The notes under the pieces were generated by a model. That model did not search any database. It was given only the letters and a program-made list of their open reading frames with translations, and had not been told where the DNA came from. This document shows, one piece after another, positions 35,827-48,963 of a stretch of DNA of 64,000 nt; position 1 is the stretch's first letter, and each line of letters opens with the position of its first letter. Position numbers and translations under genes: made by a program. Origin of the DNA: Castanea sativa (taxonomy: Eukaryota > Streptophyta > Magnoliopsida > Fagales > Fagaceae); assembly GCF_040712315.1 (NCBI RefSeq), contig NC_134013.1:63767501-63831500 (forward strand), written 5' to 3'.

Positions 35827-38800
35827 ATGGAGGGGTTTGGTCCAAAGGATTCTCTCTCTGAATTCACTCTAACTGAGGTACACTCATCATCCTCTTTGTG
35901 AATCCACTCATGGGTCCTTCATTTCCCAGCTTAAATTTAACTGCTTTACTTAACTTCCTTGTATTATCTGCTTCAGATGGTTGACTGCATGTACTTTTTC
36001 TCTAATGGGGTTCTTTCTAATTTGACATTTGTGGGTTTTACTTGGTTCTCCAATTCAATTAAGTATATTCTAAAATAAAGTAATAGAAGACTTTTTTTTT
36101 TTTTTTTTTGGGTGGCTGGTTGGCTAGCTAGTGGTTAGATATTTCATAATATGATTATGTGAAGATGGGTTTTGATTGAGGCCTTCAGTGCTAGGCTTGG
36201 GAGGCTTTATCAAGCTTGGATAGGGGGCAATCTACAATGGAAGAAGAATCATAGGGGATGTAGTTTGAAGTAGAGTTTTTTGCTTTGTGTACAGTATGCA
36301 CTACCTTACCCTATGATTTCGCCGTCTAGATTCGATGGCTGATAGTGTTGTACCATATCAAGGTTGAAGTTGTTATTTTGTCTGTGAGGGTGTTTTAGCA
36401 TTTATTGTATTTGCAACCCCAAAGGAGAAAGGGGAAATTTGCATAAAAGAAACAGAGAAAGATTACCAAATAAGACTCAATAGTTAGAACGTACTAAGTT
36501 TTTGTTACAGGGCTTGTATGGTACAAGTGAAACACAATATGAACTTTATTTCCACATTGAACATCAGTGGAAAAGTGCACCTCTAAAGAGGATTCGTAGC
36601 TCTTTTAAGGATATGAGTTACCACATGGTACATTCGGTGTTGGTAATACCATCAAGTGCACTTAAGAACACAAGCCTCCTAGAGCCTGGGCACAAAGTAC
36701 AAAGTGTAAGACGGCGACTGATTAAAGTAAAGCAAACATCTTCAGATATATTATATAATAATTTCTAATAGAAAGATAAATAGCATCTTATATAAAATAA
36801 AATAAAAAAGGTTAATAGACTCAAAATCGATGGTGCAATTGCACAATTTGTAAGTTCTTAAATTTTATATAAGTTATTTTTATTTCTTAAAATTTTATAT
36901 AGTGAAAGTGATAACAATAATTTATGGACAACAATATGATAACAATCTACTCATAGAAAGTTTAAACAAAACATTTTGTATAATTCTCTTGTACCTTATA
37001 AAATACATAATTGGGGTAGCTATGATCAATTGAAGTATATAATTCTTTGAAAATAAATCCAAAAGGCAAAGACCAAAAACCACAAGAATAGTAAGTTATC
37101 ATTGTTCATGTCTTTCTATATGTTGTTATAAACAAAAAGTTGTTTGTGTAATACAACACCTTAAGAACAATGTTTGATTAATAAATCAATTTCCATATCA
37201 TTTCCTTCAAGATCAAGGAGTTACTTTTGATGATTCATTGCATATATTTTTTTAACAAAAATAAAAAGCACGCATAAGCAGGCTATTTGCTTCTTCAAAA
37301 AGTGCCAGAAAAGCATGCATGAGGTCATTGAGGTGCACTTCATTAAATGAGCTTCACTTCGACTAAGTGAAGCCTTCGGACCTTGGGGTTGAGCTTAAGC
37401 TCACCTAAGCTCTATTTTAACAACACTGGGTACAATTATTTGTATTGATTAGCCTGACAATCCTGTCAGAGGGGACATTAATTGTTATATTAAGCTTTAC
37501 TTTCCACTTTCACTTGCATCAAAGTTTTGATGATTAGCTAATTATTTTAACAAAGTGGGAAGAGTTGATCTTTCCTCCAAAATTGATGATTTAGTAATGC
37601 CTGAACACTTTGTGGTGGAAATAATTATATAATTTTGAATAATACACGATTCTGTGTCAGAGCGTTGTCTGAGATTTGCAGAAATGCTTTCTGGAAAATA
37701 AATGACAGATTGTGAAATCTTATATTCTAGCATAATTATGACATGTTCATTTTACTTGTCAATATATGATTGAACTGTGTGACCTGCCTTCATATATTTA
37801 TTATGTTGCTTCTGGTGGTGATGAGATGAGTTTTCCAACTGATACCTTTTAAAACAAAGAGGATCTGATGTGGATATATTTTTGGTTGATCAAAGCTTGC
37901 TAAAGCTAAAGCATCACAATTGGCAGTGTGTGCAAAATTCTTTTACATTTGGGCTAATAAGAATCTTCCTTTGTTTTTGCAGCCTTAGATCAAATCTTGA
38001 GATTAGTTGAACCACACTAATTGGAATAGATTATTTTCATTTAATTTGCAATTTACATTTCATATTACCAATTTTCCATCATATTGCTCTCTTTTTGTCT
38101 AGCTTCTATGATGATTATTACTTTTTTGTTTGTTCATAGATTAAAGACATGGAGAAGATATTTAAGGAGAGAGGGGAACAATCACTTGGTCAGGCATTTT
38201 TCCAAGATATTGCAACCAGCTTTAGGTGAACTTCCATTTCACTCATATCTTAACTATAGCATACTTCAATGAAATGGTTTCTTAAAGTGATAAGAAGATA
38301 ATGTGCTTCCTTATAATTGCGTGTAATTAATCCTCGTATCGTATCTTTTTCTTGGCTTGCTTTATCATTGCAGTTGCTCAGCTAGTCGTGCTGGAAAATC
38401 TGCCATAACATGGGAGCAGGTTTCTCATTCAACCACTATGATTTCTTTGTATTTGAAACTTTTATAACTCTACTTCTCATTGTGTCATAGGTGCAAAATT
38501 GTTTCCAAAATACACAAGAACAGTTGCAATATAAAGTCACTCCCTCATCTGGTGCCCTGAAATTATTTGATGATCTTTCAGATGTACCTATTTCAAGCAA
38601 AGCTCCTGAAAGCTTTTTTAATCCTAAAGGTCAATTTTTTTTCAGCATGGGTGCAAACTGTTGACAAGATACTCATGATTAATATTCTGTTCAATACTTG
38701 TGCCATGGGTTTTTTATTCAATGCTTCAAATAGTGATTGCAAATAGGTAAATAATTTTAAAAAAGTTATTTAATTTATCACAAATTTATATTTTGGTTTT

Positions 38801-41800
38801 TTTACTGCAATATCAATAATAATAATAATAAAATCTCTCCCTGTTGAGTAAAAATTAATACTCTGTGGTCTCTAAGTGATCATTTTAAACTTTGGGGACT
38901 AAATTGGTCTTGGGCTAAACTTTAGGGACCAACAATTTTAGTTAAGAGATTCTTTATGTTGACATATCATCAAATTCACTACGAAGAGAAGAAGACAAGA
39001 AAATCGCATCACAAAATATTTCAATCTAATGAATCTCCTAATGTGGATTCATCTGCTTAAATCTCAACAAAATCCTTGATAGTATGATGGTCCAGGCTTG
39101 GCATATAAAGGTAGGTTTGGTTAGTTTCAATAGTGCCCATTCCTTAATCAATAGATTGTAAATTAAGAAATTTGTACTAATGCATAGTTGCACACAATTG
39201 CCTTTTGCTTCAACAACCTAGAGTGGGCACCTTATCAGCATGTTGGCCCCTACTTAAGAACTATTGCTCAGCTTATAAAATGGTGCTCAGAAGTTTACTG
39301 TGGGCTCTGTTCTAAGCTTTTTAGCTTTCTTTTCTTTTTTTGAGTTTTATTAGCTTACTTGCTTATGTACAATTTTTAAAGCCTTACTTTTTCTAGGTAT
39401 AAGGGTACTTTTACCCACTTTCAGAAAATTAGTAAATGAGCCAAATTAAGTGCACTTTAGATATTTTAAGTACAAATCTTGTAGCCCACTGACTATGTTG
39501 GTTCAGCAGTTGAATAAGTAATGTTGCATTTTTGCAAATTGATTTAATTAGTTCAATTTCCAATATATTTTATTTGTATCATACCTATGTGAGTACTATA
39601 TCTTTTTCTTTTTCTTTTTTTCTTAATAAAAAACTATTTTCATTGTTTTAGGTATGCTTCTTACTTCTCTATGTCTTGTCTAGTATTTCGTATTTATTAT
39701 TTCTGCTACTGTTATTCACTCAATGACCATCTGAGATTATTTTTGGCAATACATAGGGCTACAGATTTTTGGCCACTTTAATGGTTGTATTAATGTCATT
39801 CATTATCCTCATTTCAGACCATGGAGGTATACTATGCTTTAAAATGAATTCTCAACAAACTATCTTATTTATAATGGTAAAATCGGAATATTACATGTAA
39901 TTTAATGCAACTTAATTGCCATTGACATCTAGCTCAATTAGCACCTCATTTCCTTGCAAGTATTAGGTGGAAGGTGAGGCTGTAGGTTCAAGACTCACTA
40001 TGTGCATGTAACTTACCAATAAAGAAATAAATTAAAATGCAATTATAATTTTCTAGAGAAGCTTATAATAACAAGGTCAATGCAGGTAAAAAGATTTCAG
40101 ATCTTTCAGGGTTGACATATGAAGCTAAATCAATGAAAGATAATGCATGGTGAGAACATATCTTTAATCAAGACATGCAATATATGCTTGTTATGTATTG
40201 GAAAGATGTACTATGCATTATACACAGTGCATAAATTCTACAGCATCTGTATGTCAACATAAATAGGATTTGTTATTATTATATTCCTTGTATTATACAA
40301 GAACTAATTTAGCACATAAATGAATGGCATTAACTCATTGCTTTAGTGTGCCTTATGCTTTGGAATAGGCTTTACTTTGGAGCACATATGTGTTCCTTTA
40401 AATTTGTGTATCTTATTCATTTATCAGAATACAGCCCAAATTAGTAATATTTAAATATGTTGATAAAGTTTACCAGCTTGGTTTAAAATTTTCAATTTCC
40501 TTGATTTCTTTTCCCAATAATTTGCACAACTTGAAATCATTAAATTTAGGCAGGTTGGTCATTGTATTTCTGTGGGGATTTTGTCAACTAATTGAGGGCA
40601 TTGAAGACCATTTGCTATTTATAAGACACTCATTGCTTTAGTTTGCCCTATGCTTTGAAATTTGTGGTCTGTGAGTAGTTATACTTGATATTTAACACCT
40701 ATAACCATTCTTATGGAGTCATGCTAAAACAGTGACCCCTGCTGTTCCAACTTTGCCTCTTACAGACACCCTGAAAGTGCACATAACTATGTGTAGTTGG
40801 TACGTAAAGATGGAATGGTAACCGGAATAGACTATTGTATTAATGACATTATAAATCTACATTCCTTTTTACAATCTGTTGCTGTCTCAATAAAGTAAGT
40901 TCTATTTTTTATTTATTAAATATGTGTTTAAATATTTCAAACTTCATGCCAAACTATTTCTTCATCTTTTGACATTAATGATTTTGGATTGATGTGTACA
41001 GATATATTTGTAAGGGTCAAATATAGAACTTGATACTGGAAAACTGGGTTTGCACATTGCTATTAATTCAGAACTTCTAAAAAAAAATTATATTATAAAA
41101 GTAAAAGGAAACTGTGAAATTAAGATTACATTAAGAAAGAAATGGTTTTAGTAAAACATTACATTTGTCGATAAGTGATGGTATGTTAGGATTTAGAAAA
41201 TCTTGTAAAGTGACGGAACTTTTGTTTATATCAATATTCGTTTCAATGACAGGTATGATTCTATCCAAGTTATGATGTACCTTTTTTTTTCAATGCATGC
41301 TTTATTATAATAATGTTATTACCTTTCTAAATTATTACCAGCATCACCCTGTACTTCCCTTAACCCCAAACTTTGAAGCATCAATTCATTCTTCCTACAT
41401 CATCACTTATCATTCTTTGTTTATGATATTGTGTGGCCTACTGGCCTTAATAGGCCAAAAGATCTAAAGGTAGTTCTTGTCCACACTGGTAGTACAAATT
41501 TAGGATCGCTTGTTGAATTCTAATTAATTCAGAATAGAGCACAAATTGTTGCTTTGATACGACGAAAGGTTTAAAAACTTGATGAAAGCATAAGGATTCT
41601 TGTAGTAGTGGTTCTCAGAATACCAGTTTCCATGATGTTATAATGCAATCTCAAGATAATTTAGAAACTCACAGGTATCTTTACCACCAGGGTGAAAATA
41701 AATTTCAAAATATATGATTTTGGTTGTGAATATTGTAGTCTCCTTTGGAATTGATTTGTTAACCATAGCTAATATTTTAATGGCTTTCCAGGTATGATGT

Positions 41801-44006
41801 TGCTTCGTTCCTCAATTACAAGTTTCTTAGTACCGGTGAACTTGTAAGATTCATTATCAGATTTATATACTTTTGGGACAATAACAATTTTCTTAACATA
41901 AGTCCCTTTCAGTTATTAATATCTTTGGAAAGAAAAAAAAATTTACAACTCTTCCATGTCTACATGCTAAATGAAACTGGCTGCTTTGTAATGTTTGTCA
42001 CATAAAAATGCTTCATGAACAGCAGCTGCTTGGATGCCCTTGCTGATGTTTAATGTGATTTAAATTTAGGATAATATGAGCGAGGCTAATTTAGAGTTGA
42101 ATTTATTCTATTTGGTTTAAGCATTGGTTCTTGTGCTTTTTTTTTTTTTGGGGGGGGGCATAACTAGCTTCTCTCTTCATGAGGGAAGGGAAAGAGTTGC
42201 ATATATAACTTTATAGCTTACTAGCTGATATCGATAACCTGCCACTTTCAGTGGTCAAGAACAATGAGTTACCTGTGGGAATTAGGAATCAAATTGTCAG
42301 GGTCACTAATATTTGGTACATTTCCTATAAAAATATAGAACCATATTGGTTCAGATCATAAAATCATTAGGTATTTTTTTTTCCTGGTTAATTACTGTTC
42401 TCATACATTCAATTTATCCGGATAAGGAATACTATTAGCAAAAGAAACAATCAGGCTAGCAAAATAACAAAAAAAAGGAGCTTTATTTTGCAACGCATTT
42501 ATGGTATACATACTCAATGCAACAAGGTGCACTTATCATGCCCTCACAAAATCAGTATCTATGTTAACCCCTTGCATCCAATTATATGGTAAATGTGATA
42601 CTGTCCAGTGTCCAAATAAAAATCATAATGCATGATATTGGCTAATATATGTAAAGGTGCTATTATATATCACAGGCAGTTCGTGTACGATTTTCTGGCT
42701 TTGGTAATGAGGAGGATGAATGGGTGAATGTAAAAAGGGGAGTGCGTGAGCGGTCTATTCCTTTAGAACACTCTGAGTGTCATAAGGTGAAGCTTGGAGA
42801 TCCTGTCCTGTGCTTCCAGGTAATGTTTTCCTTGGTTTTATTTATTTTTGGATATGATCAATAAGCTGTGTTACAATCATGGGTCCTCATACAAACATTA
42901 TGCCTTTGAGATAATGACTTCTTAGATATGAAAAAGTCTTGAATAATAAACTGTCATATTATCTTTCTTTGTTCTTTTTCTTTTTTTTCTTTTTTTTGAG
43001 AAGAAAACTGTAATGTTATCAGTCTGTCTTAATTCAGGAAGATAATAATGGAGTGGCCTGGTTAGATATTTTCGAAAACTTTCCTCAACATTATAGTTGT
43101 CTCTTTCTTTTTACCTCAACAGTCAACAGTGATGCCAGACAATATCTATTTTTGCTAATTGATGCCAGACAATATCAAATGGAGGATAAAGGGGAAAATT
43201 GAGCATAGTGGAAAATGATAAACCAAAGATCAGCACTTAGGGGTTTGCATGGAATCAGCACCAACCAACTTAATTCAGCACCTAAGATGCTAGGAATTAG
43301 CACCCAGCAATTGAAAATTTTCCAATTCAAAATTCCATTCGTCAAAGTCCACCTTGGTGTCTTGCATGTTAATTGGAGCCTTTTTAAAATAGGCTTCAAA
43401 GAGCACATCAATAAGAAAAGTAATTCAAACATAAAACATATTCCCACAAAAACATCAATCAAGACAAAATTACATCAATAACTCTTCAAAATTTGAAATT
43501 CAAATTAGCACTAATTTGGTGCATCTTGGTGTCTGCACCTGGCTTATTAACAGGAAAGGGAAGATCGTGCAGTTTACCATGATGCCTATGTTGTGGGAAT
43601 TCAAAAGAGGCAACATGACATTCGGGGCTGCAGGTGCATCTTCACTGTCCGCTATGATCATGATAATACTGAGGTAATAAAGGACAAATTACATTGTTTA
43701 AATTTCTCTCTCTCTCTCTCTCTCTCACACACATATGTGCATGCATGTCTGTGTGCGCAAAGCTTCCTAATTTCTTTCTTCTTGTATCTGATCACTGCTC
43801 TTAAAAAATATTGGTTGTGTGAAAACTATGTTCATTATTGCTGCCTGATTTCATTTGGTGCGTGACAGGAAAAAGTTGATCTTGGGAGGATATGTTGCAG
43901 GCCGAAATACTATTCACGGTCCCCTCTGGGTATTGAAGTAGGGCCTACACAACATTATTCACAGCCCACCTTTGACATCCAAGAAGGAGTTAAATTTCCT
44001 TTTTAG
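35827..44006 (+). CDS. SHH1: SHH1-like SAWADEE homeodomain protein, nine exons, open
   Basis: Exons: 35827-35877, 38140-38225, 38374-38419, 38491-38629, 40086-40149, 41792-41843, 42676-42819, 43554-43673 and 43869-44006. All junctions are GT-AG, phases agree, and the sum is 840 bases (279 residues plus stop); Arabidopsis SHH1 is about 260. Residues about 8-75 are the homeodomain ([40 protein letters not shown]). About 139-275 is the SAWADEE domain: [61 protein letters not shown] and RICCRP, with the aromatic pocket and Cys/His zinc site of the family visible. The family binds H3 tails methylated at K9 and unmethylated at K4 and recruits Pol IV in the nucleus to start siRNA-directed DNA methylation. 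Odd point: the helix motif WFxNxR reads CFQNTQ, so W48 and R53 are lost. Start codon and exon 1 are conserved in copy A. Confidence 0.88.
36511..36768 (+). other. Unidentified open frame in intron 1, copy B
   Basis: Same frame as 10665-10922, with the acceptor TTTTTGTTACAG before it. It ends at a stop without a clear donor, so it would be a terminal exon of an alternative transcript (exon 1 plus this) if used at all. Confidence 0.25.
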
Positions 44007-44646
44007 CTTGCGTTCACCCTAAGAAGTGATCTTTCTTTCTTTTCTTTTTTTCTTTTTTTTTAATTATTTTGTGGCTAAATGGAAGTTATCTTTTTCACTT
44101 CTTGCGAAGTGTGACATTGGGATATGTTTGTACATAAGGCAAAACTTGTGGTACTCGGAAAATCTTGGAATGTTGTGTCTATGGATGTGATCCTAGAGAC
44201 TTCATTACTGTTTTTGTTAGATTTTTTTTTTTTTTTTGGTTTCGGAAAGGGACAACAGGCCACATATATGAACTAGATAGTCTAGACTCTAGATGACCAC
44301 TTTAACTTCTTCTCCTTTTTTTTTTTCTTTTTTTTTCTTTTTTTTTTGGTTTTTGGGACACTGAATTGTTCAATTTTAGGGGGGCCAAAAATGAAAATTT
44401 TGAACTAAATCTTACGTATAATTTATATTAGCATATTTTAGTAAGAAAAAATCAAAAGGCCAGGGGGCCATGGTCCCCTTGGTCTGTTGTAGTTCTGTCA
44501 CTGTCAATGGCAGTGGTCGGTACAGGGTGGGGATTTTACCAAAATTTATGATCAGTAAGAGCTTTCAATAATTAACAAAAAAAAAACTAATTGACCTTAT
44601 ATATATTGAAATATTTCATTTTCATAGCCACACTGAAACTACCTCT
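44007..44646. other. 3' flank of the SHH1-like gene, with a possible hAT remnant
   Basis: T-rich 3' flank. At 44378-44508 GGGGGGCCAAAAATG through GTCCCCTTGGTC to GTTCTGTCACTG resembles decayed hAT ends, but no duplication is found. No gene. Confidence 0.35.
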
Positions 44647-44655
44647 ATTATATTA

Positions 44656-45982
44656 GGGTAAATTTTACAAACCACCCATGAGGTTTGGGTTAATACCAAA
44701 CTAGGTCTAAGACATTTCAAAATTGACCCATTTAGTCCGTAAAGACTATTTTGTCCCTAAAGGTCATTAACACTGTCTGTGCACTGTTATTAAACAGATT
44801 TTCTTTTCTTTTCTTCATCTCACCCACGCCGAGCTCTCCCTTCTCTCTGTCTTTCCGATCTGGAGCTTTCTCCAGAAACCAAAAACCAACCATGAAAATC
44901 ACTCTTTTCCCTCACTGAAAATCACTCTCTTCCCTCTTCAATCTCACCGATCTAAACGGAGTAGAGCCTTCATGTTCCTCCACGGTGAACCTCAGCCAAC
45001 ACCACCACAAAACCACAAACCCCAAACCCACTCACAGAAAATCACTCTCTTCCCTAGCTGATTCTCATTCCCTCAAAACCCCAAACCCACTCTTCGATCT
45101 ATAAGCCAGAGGGCCCTAGACGGCGTGTGGATTTTGGTGTGGATCGACGTTGGAGTCTTTCCCTTCTCTCTCTCTCTCATGGTCCTTGCGGCGGCGCCAT
45201 GGTGTGGGTAAGAGGTGATTTGTGGGTCTTGGTATGGATCAACATTGAAGGGTTTGGGTTTTCTCTCTCGTGGTGTTTGTGGCAGTGTCGTAGTGTGGGT
45301 TAGGGATGGTTAGGTTTCGATTGGCGATGGTGGGTTTTCTGTGGTGGTGGTTGGTGGTGGCCGGCGATTGCGAGTTCATAGTTTAGTGGGGCTCATTGCC
45401 GTGGGCATGAGTTTAATTTTTTTAATTTTGATTTGGGTTTGTTTGGGTTTGGGTATGAATCATATGATGTTGGATAGTTGGAATTGTTTGGGTTTGAGGA
45501 AGATGAGTGGGCAGTGATAGGTGGTGCCGTGGTGGATGGCGGTTGCTGGGTCACACGATGGCCTTTGTTATGGGTCTAAGTTTTGTTTTGAAATATTTTT
45601 GATTTGGGTATGTTTGAGGTTTGATGTTGGATGGTTGATTGGTTGATTTTCTGTCACAGTTCTTGATTCTTGATTGCATGTTCTATGGTTTGGGTTTAAA
45701 TTTGTTGTGTTTTCCTCCTCATTCAAAGAAAGTGAGCTTTGATTGTTGGTTTCATTCAAGCATTTTTGTTGTTGTTTGTTTACTGAGAAACAGAAGAGAG
45801 AGCGAGAGACGGTGTAGTTAGTGAGTTAGAGAAAGGGATGAGAGGTGAGTTAACAGGGTTAGGAATTAAAATGCCTTCAAGGACAAAATTGTCTTTTTAG
45901 GATGAAATTGGTAGGTTTTAAAATGTTATGGGTTTAGTTGGATATTATCACAAACGTCAGGGGTGGTTTGTGGAATTTACCC
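44656..45982. mobile_element. Non-autonomous MULE with GC-richer core
   Basis: ATTATATTA flanks both ends exactly (44647-44655 and 45983-45991). Ends GGGTAAATTTTACAAACCAC and, from the right, GGGTAAATTCCACAAACCAC continue as inverted repeats for about 100 bases (GGTTT, TTTCAAAATTG/TTTTAAAACC, GTCCTTGAAGG-like parts). The core (44815-45840) is richer in C and G, with CCAAACCCACTC repeats, GCGGCGGCGCCATGG (45188-45202) and GGTGGTGG blocks. It has no transposase. The core could be captured host DNA, but I recognise no gene in it. Confidence 0.85.
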
Positions 45983-46020
45983 ATTATATTATTAACAACT
46001 TTGATAATAGGTTTGTATTT

Positions 46021-46187
46021 TTTTTTTTTTTTTGAGAGAGGGTTTCAACTTATGGTGTCTGCTCTCGATGATAGCTATTTATCATCAAACCAAAACACCA
46101 ATCAATTTTTGGTGTAGACGGGGATTGAATCCCAGATCTCTTATACAACCATCAGAAACTTTACCAGTTGAGCTAACTGGAACACAC
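46021..46187 (-). mobile_element. tRNA-derived SINE
   Basis: On the minus strand a tRNA-like head holds box A (TTAGCTCAACTGG) and box B (GGGATTCAATCCC), then a body and an A-rich tail. TTGTATTT lies at both ends (46013-46020 and 46188-46195). It is closely similar to the SINE at 48763-48925. Confidence 0.85.
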
Positions 46188-46195
46188 TTGTATTT

Positions 46196-46831
46196 ATTTA
46201 TTTGACCAAAAAAAAAAGGGGCAAGTTACATTTTAAACCATATACTTTAGAGTGGTTTTAAAATTATACCCCACAATGCTGTTGATTTCCTCTCTCAAAA
46301 AAAAATGTTGTTGATTTCAAATAGAATTTTGGGCTCTTAAAATCGTACCAAATTAAACCTCCCAATCAAACTTAAAAATAAAAAACAAATTAATACAAAA
46401 ATAAATAAAATCAATCCCTATAAAGCCCAAATTTTAGTGTGAAATTAGCATAATTATAAGGTTTAATTTGTAATAGTCTTAAAATATAGAATTTTTTTTT
46501 ATAAGATTAAAATATGGAATTTAATTTACAACCTTTGCAACTATATGGTTTTATTTGAAATCATTCCTATTATAAGAGGTTTGACATTTATGGTTTTATT
46601 TGAAAACATTCTTATTATAAGAGGTTTGACATTTAGTTTACCCCAAAAATAAAAAATAAAAAATAACAAAGGGGGGTTTCAATAACATTAATACTATGTC
46701 ACTAGGTAAACATCACTTGAAAAAGGTTAAATATCATATGTATAATTGTTTTCGGTTTTTTTTTTTTTTCAAGTTATTCCTAACGAAATTTTTATTAATG
46801 TTACATTACCTAATAAATTTTTAATGGATGT
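46196..46831. other. Gene-free stretch with a short tandem duplication
   Basis: Two direct repeats of about 46 bases lie at about 46547-46637 (TATGGTTTTATTTGAAA ... AAGAGGTTTGACATT, twice). Otherwise AT-rich sequence without a gene. Confidence 0.5.
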
Positions 46832-47593
46832 TGTGGGAGAGTGGAGTAAGTCTTCCCCGCGGAATGTGATCCGAAGAGAGTATTCCTAAAAGCCCCATTC
46901 ATGGAACAAACATGGCCCATATGTAAGTACAGTATAACCAGAGCCCAAAAGAGGAGAGACTATCTAGTTTTGTTATCAAGGTAATCTGTGGAGCCCGTCT
47001 TCCTAAGGTAGCACTACCCCATCGAGAATATACCAGCTATCTCAATAAGGATACAACTTTGGTTATCTTCTAGAGAAACACGAAGAAGAAGACGCAGAGC
47101 CTAACGTAAAATTCACCTTCACATTAATGAGTAATCCTACTTAATGTCAACTACATTAAATGCTAAATGATTAAGCTAAACAGTGAGAACACCCCAAAAG
47201 TATATATTCATGATCAAGAAATGGAAGGAGGAGATGTTAATGGGACAAGTATCTCCCAAATCCAGTTAAGAGATGTACAATTAGAAGAGGAGGGGAAATG
47301 AGTATAAAGGGGGGAGGAGGCCAACAAGAGTGGGGGTCCAGAAAAAAGAGAGGAAGAACAAGAGAGAGGAAAAGAGAGAAAAGCAAGAACTTTTATTTTC
47401 CATTTTTAAACTTTTGTTTATACCTCAAGAAACCGTTTTTCATCAATCAAAGAATTTGGTTTTGTTGTTTTCACCTCCAATCATCTGTCTAGTCTTCTCA
47501 TTATGGAATTTCATTTCTTCATCTTAAGAAATTAGTTGTGTTGATCATAAATTTATAGCCACTTAAGTTTGCTTTGTGTTTCTGACACCCACA
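46832..47593 (+). mobile_element. Solo LTR, different family
   Basis: 762 bases from TGTGGGAGAG to GACACCCACA, with inverted TGTGGG/CCCACA ends. Flanks GATGT and AATGT agree at 4 of 5 bases. The purine-rich stretch AAAGGGGGGAGGAGG (47305-47319) and a T-rich 3' third are LTR-like. The short frames at 47298-47527 are not genes. The orientation is a guess. Confidence 0.55.
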
Positions 47594-48762
47594 AATGTGT
47601 ATTTTTACAAATCTAATATTAGATTAGATTTATTATTTGTACCTCTTATGTTGCGAAATTTCAAAATAACTATCTATCAATAGCTATCTCATTTAACAAA
47701 TGTTTAAGTTTTAAAATTTTGTATATGTTAAAGTCATTCACACAACATGAGTTAATTGATTGAATAGTAAAATTCCATTTGATTCTACATGAAATTTGAT
47801 ATTCATAATAAATACTAAAAATGTGTAATCTAATAGTGAGGTTTCTAATATATTAATCTAATAAAATATTATTGAATGGTATAATGTTTATAAAGAGTTA
47901 TGTCAAATATAACTTAATCTTTTCTCAATATATTTGATCTGTCTTTTTTCAAAGTCAAATTATAGAATTCCTTTTAAACTTTAAAAATAGGGGACATGAA
48001 GAATTAAGATCTCCTCCAATTGAATTTTTCACTTTCCTCCAATTTTATTACGATGCAAGACAATTGGTATTCAACATTGGCAAAAGTTGCATCACAATAT
48101 GTTGTGAGATATTTGTCTTTGGATCTTCTGTGTGTATTTTGCTTGTAACACTCTTTTCAATTAGCAATATATATTCTATCTTCGGTCTCACCAAAAAAAA
48201 AAACAATGGCAAAAGTTAATAAATGCATTTGTTAGTAATTATTTTAAGGAAATTTTATGGGAAAAAAAAATTAACTAATTTTTTTTAATAATTTTTTATA
48301 TTTTTCATAAAAATATAATTAAAAATTTTCTTAAATGATCTACCGACAATTAATCGAATCTTTCAAAAATTAAATGAATGTCACGTGTTGGAATTTTTGA
48401 GGATTCAAATGCAGGGAATCCTTTCCCAAAATATTGGCACTAATACTGAGGCGTCATTTAATAAATGGGCAAGCTTACGTAGAAGCAGATTCACTTTACA
48501 AGTCACACAACGTTTGTCATGGTGTTGTCGTGTTGATACTTCAGCATGGGTACATATCAAATTGAAAGAATGGAATGTTTTACTTTCTGTGCGTGTGTTA
48601 AAAGCCAATCCATGTTCTTTAAATATAACCAGATAGAGATTAAAAAAGATTAAAATCGTGCTTGGTGTGTTGGTGTAAAGAGAAATTAAAGAGAAATTAC
48701 GCCAATATAAGTCTTGTCCAAGTAACACTTAATTTTGTGATAATAATAGAGATTTAATTGAT

Positions 48763-48925
48763 GGGTTTTAATTTGCTCAACTGGTAAAGTTTCTGATGGT
48801 TGTATAAGAGATCTGAGATTCAATTTCCCCCTACACCAAAAACTGATTGGTGTCTTAGTCTAATGATAAAGAGCAATCATCAGGAGCGGACGCCATAGGT
48901 TGAAACTCTCTATAAAAAAAAAAAA
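48763..48925 (+). mobile_element. tRNA-derived SINE
   Basis: Head with TTGCTCAACTGG and GAGATTCAATTTC boxes, body CACCAAAAACTGATTGG, and a 12-base A tail. It is flanked by TAGAGATTTAATTGAT (48747-48762) and TAGAGATTCAATTGAT (48926-48941), 15 of 16 bases equal. Confidence 0.9.
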
Positions 48926-48963
48926 TAGAGATTCAATTGATATTTTGATAATCTTGCCGTTAA

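Larger units (their letters stand above)
35081..44006 (+). repeat. Segmental duplication, copy B
   Basis: Homologous to copy A (9431-15842) from the shared TACTGAAATATT to CAATCTCAAG at 41645-41655; beyond that B continues alone into the SAWADEE exons. About 190 bases at 35387-35583, AT-rich with a T run, are present only in B and may be a small insertion. The spacing of the copies is close to 25.8 kb. Confidence 0.85.

Noticed and set aside
43175..43481. Overlapping open frames of about 90 codons in intron 7 of SHH1-like copy B
   Set aside because: Both strands are open at once, splice sites do not fit, and nothing resembles a known domain.
44378..44508. An hAT element
   Set aside because: Only weak similarity to one terminus, with no matching partner or 8-base duplication; noted inside the flank entry only.
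46090..46187. A tRNA gene (TTAGCTCAACTGG with a box-B-like motif)
   Set aside because: It has an A tail, target duplications and a second copy at 48763; no cloverleaf can be completed, so it is a SINE.
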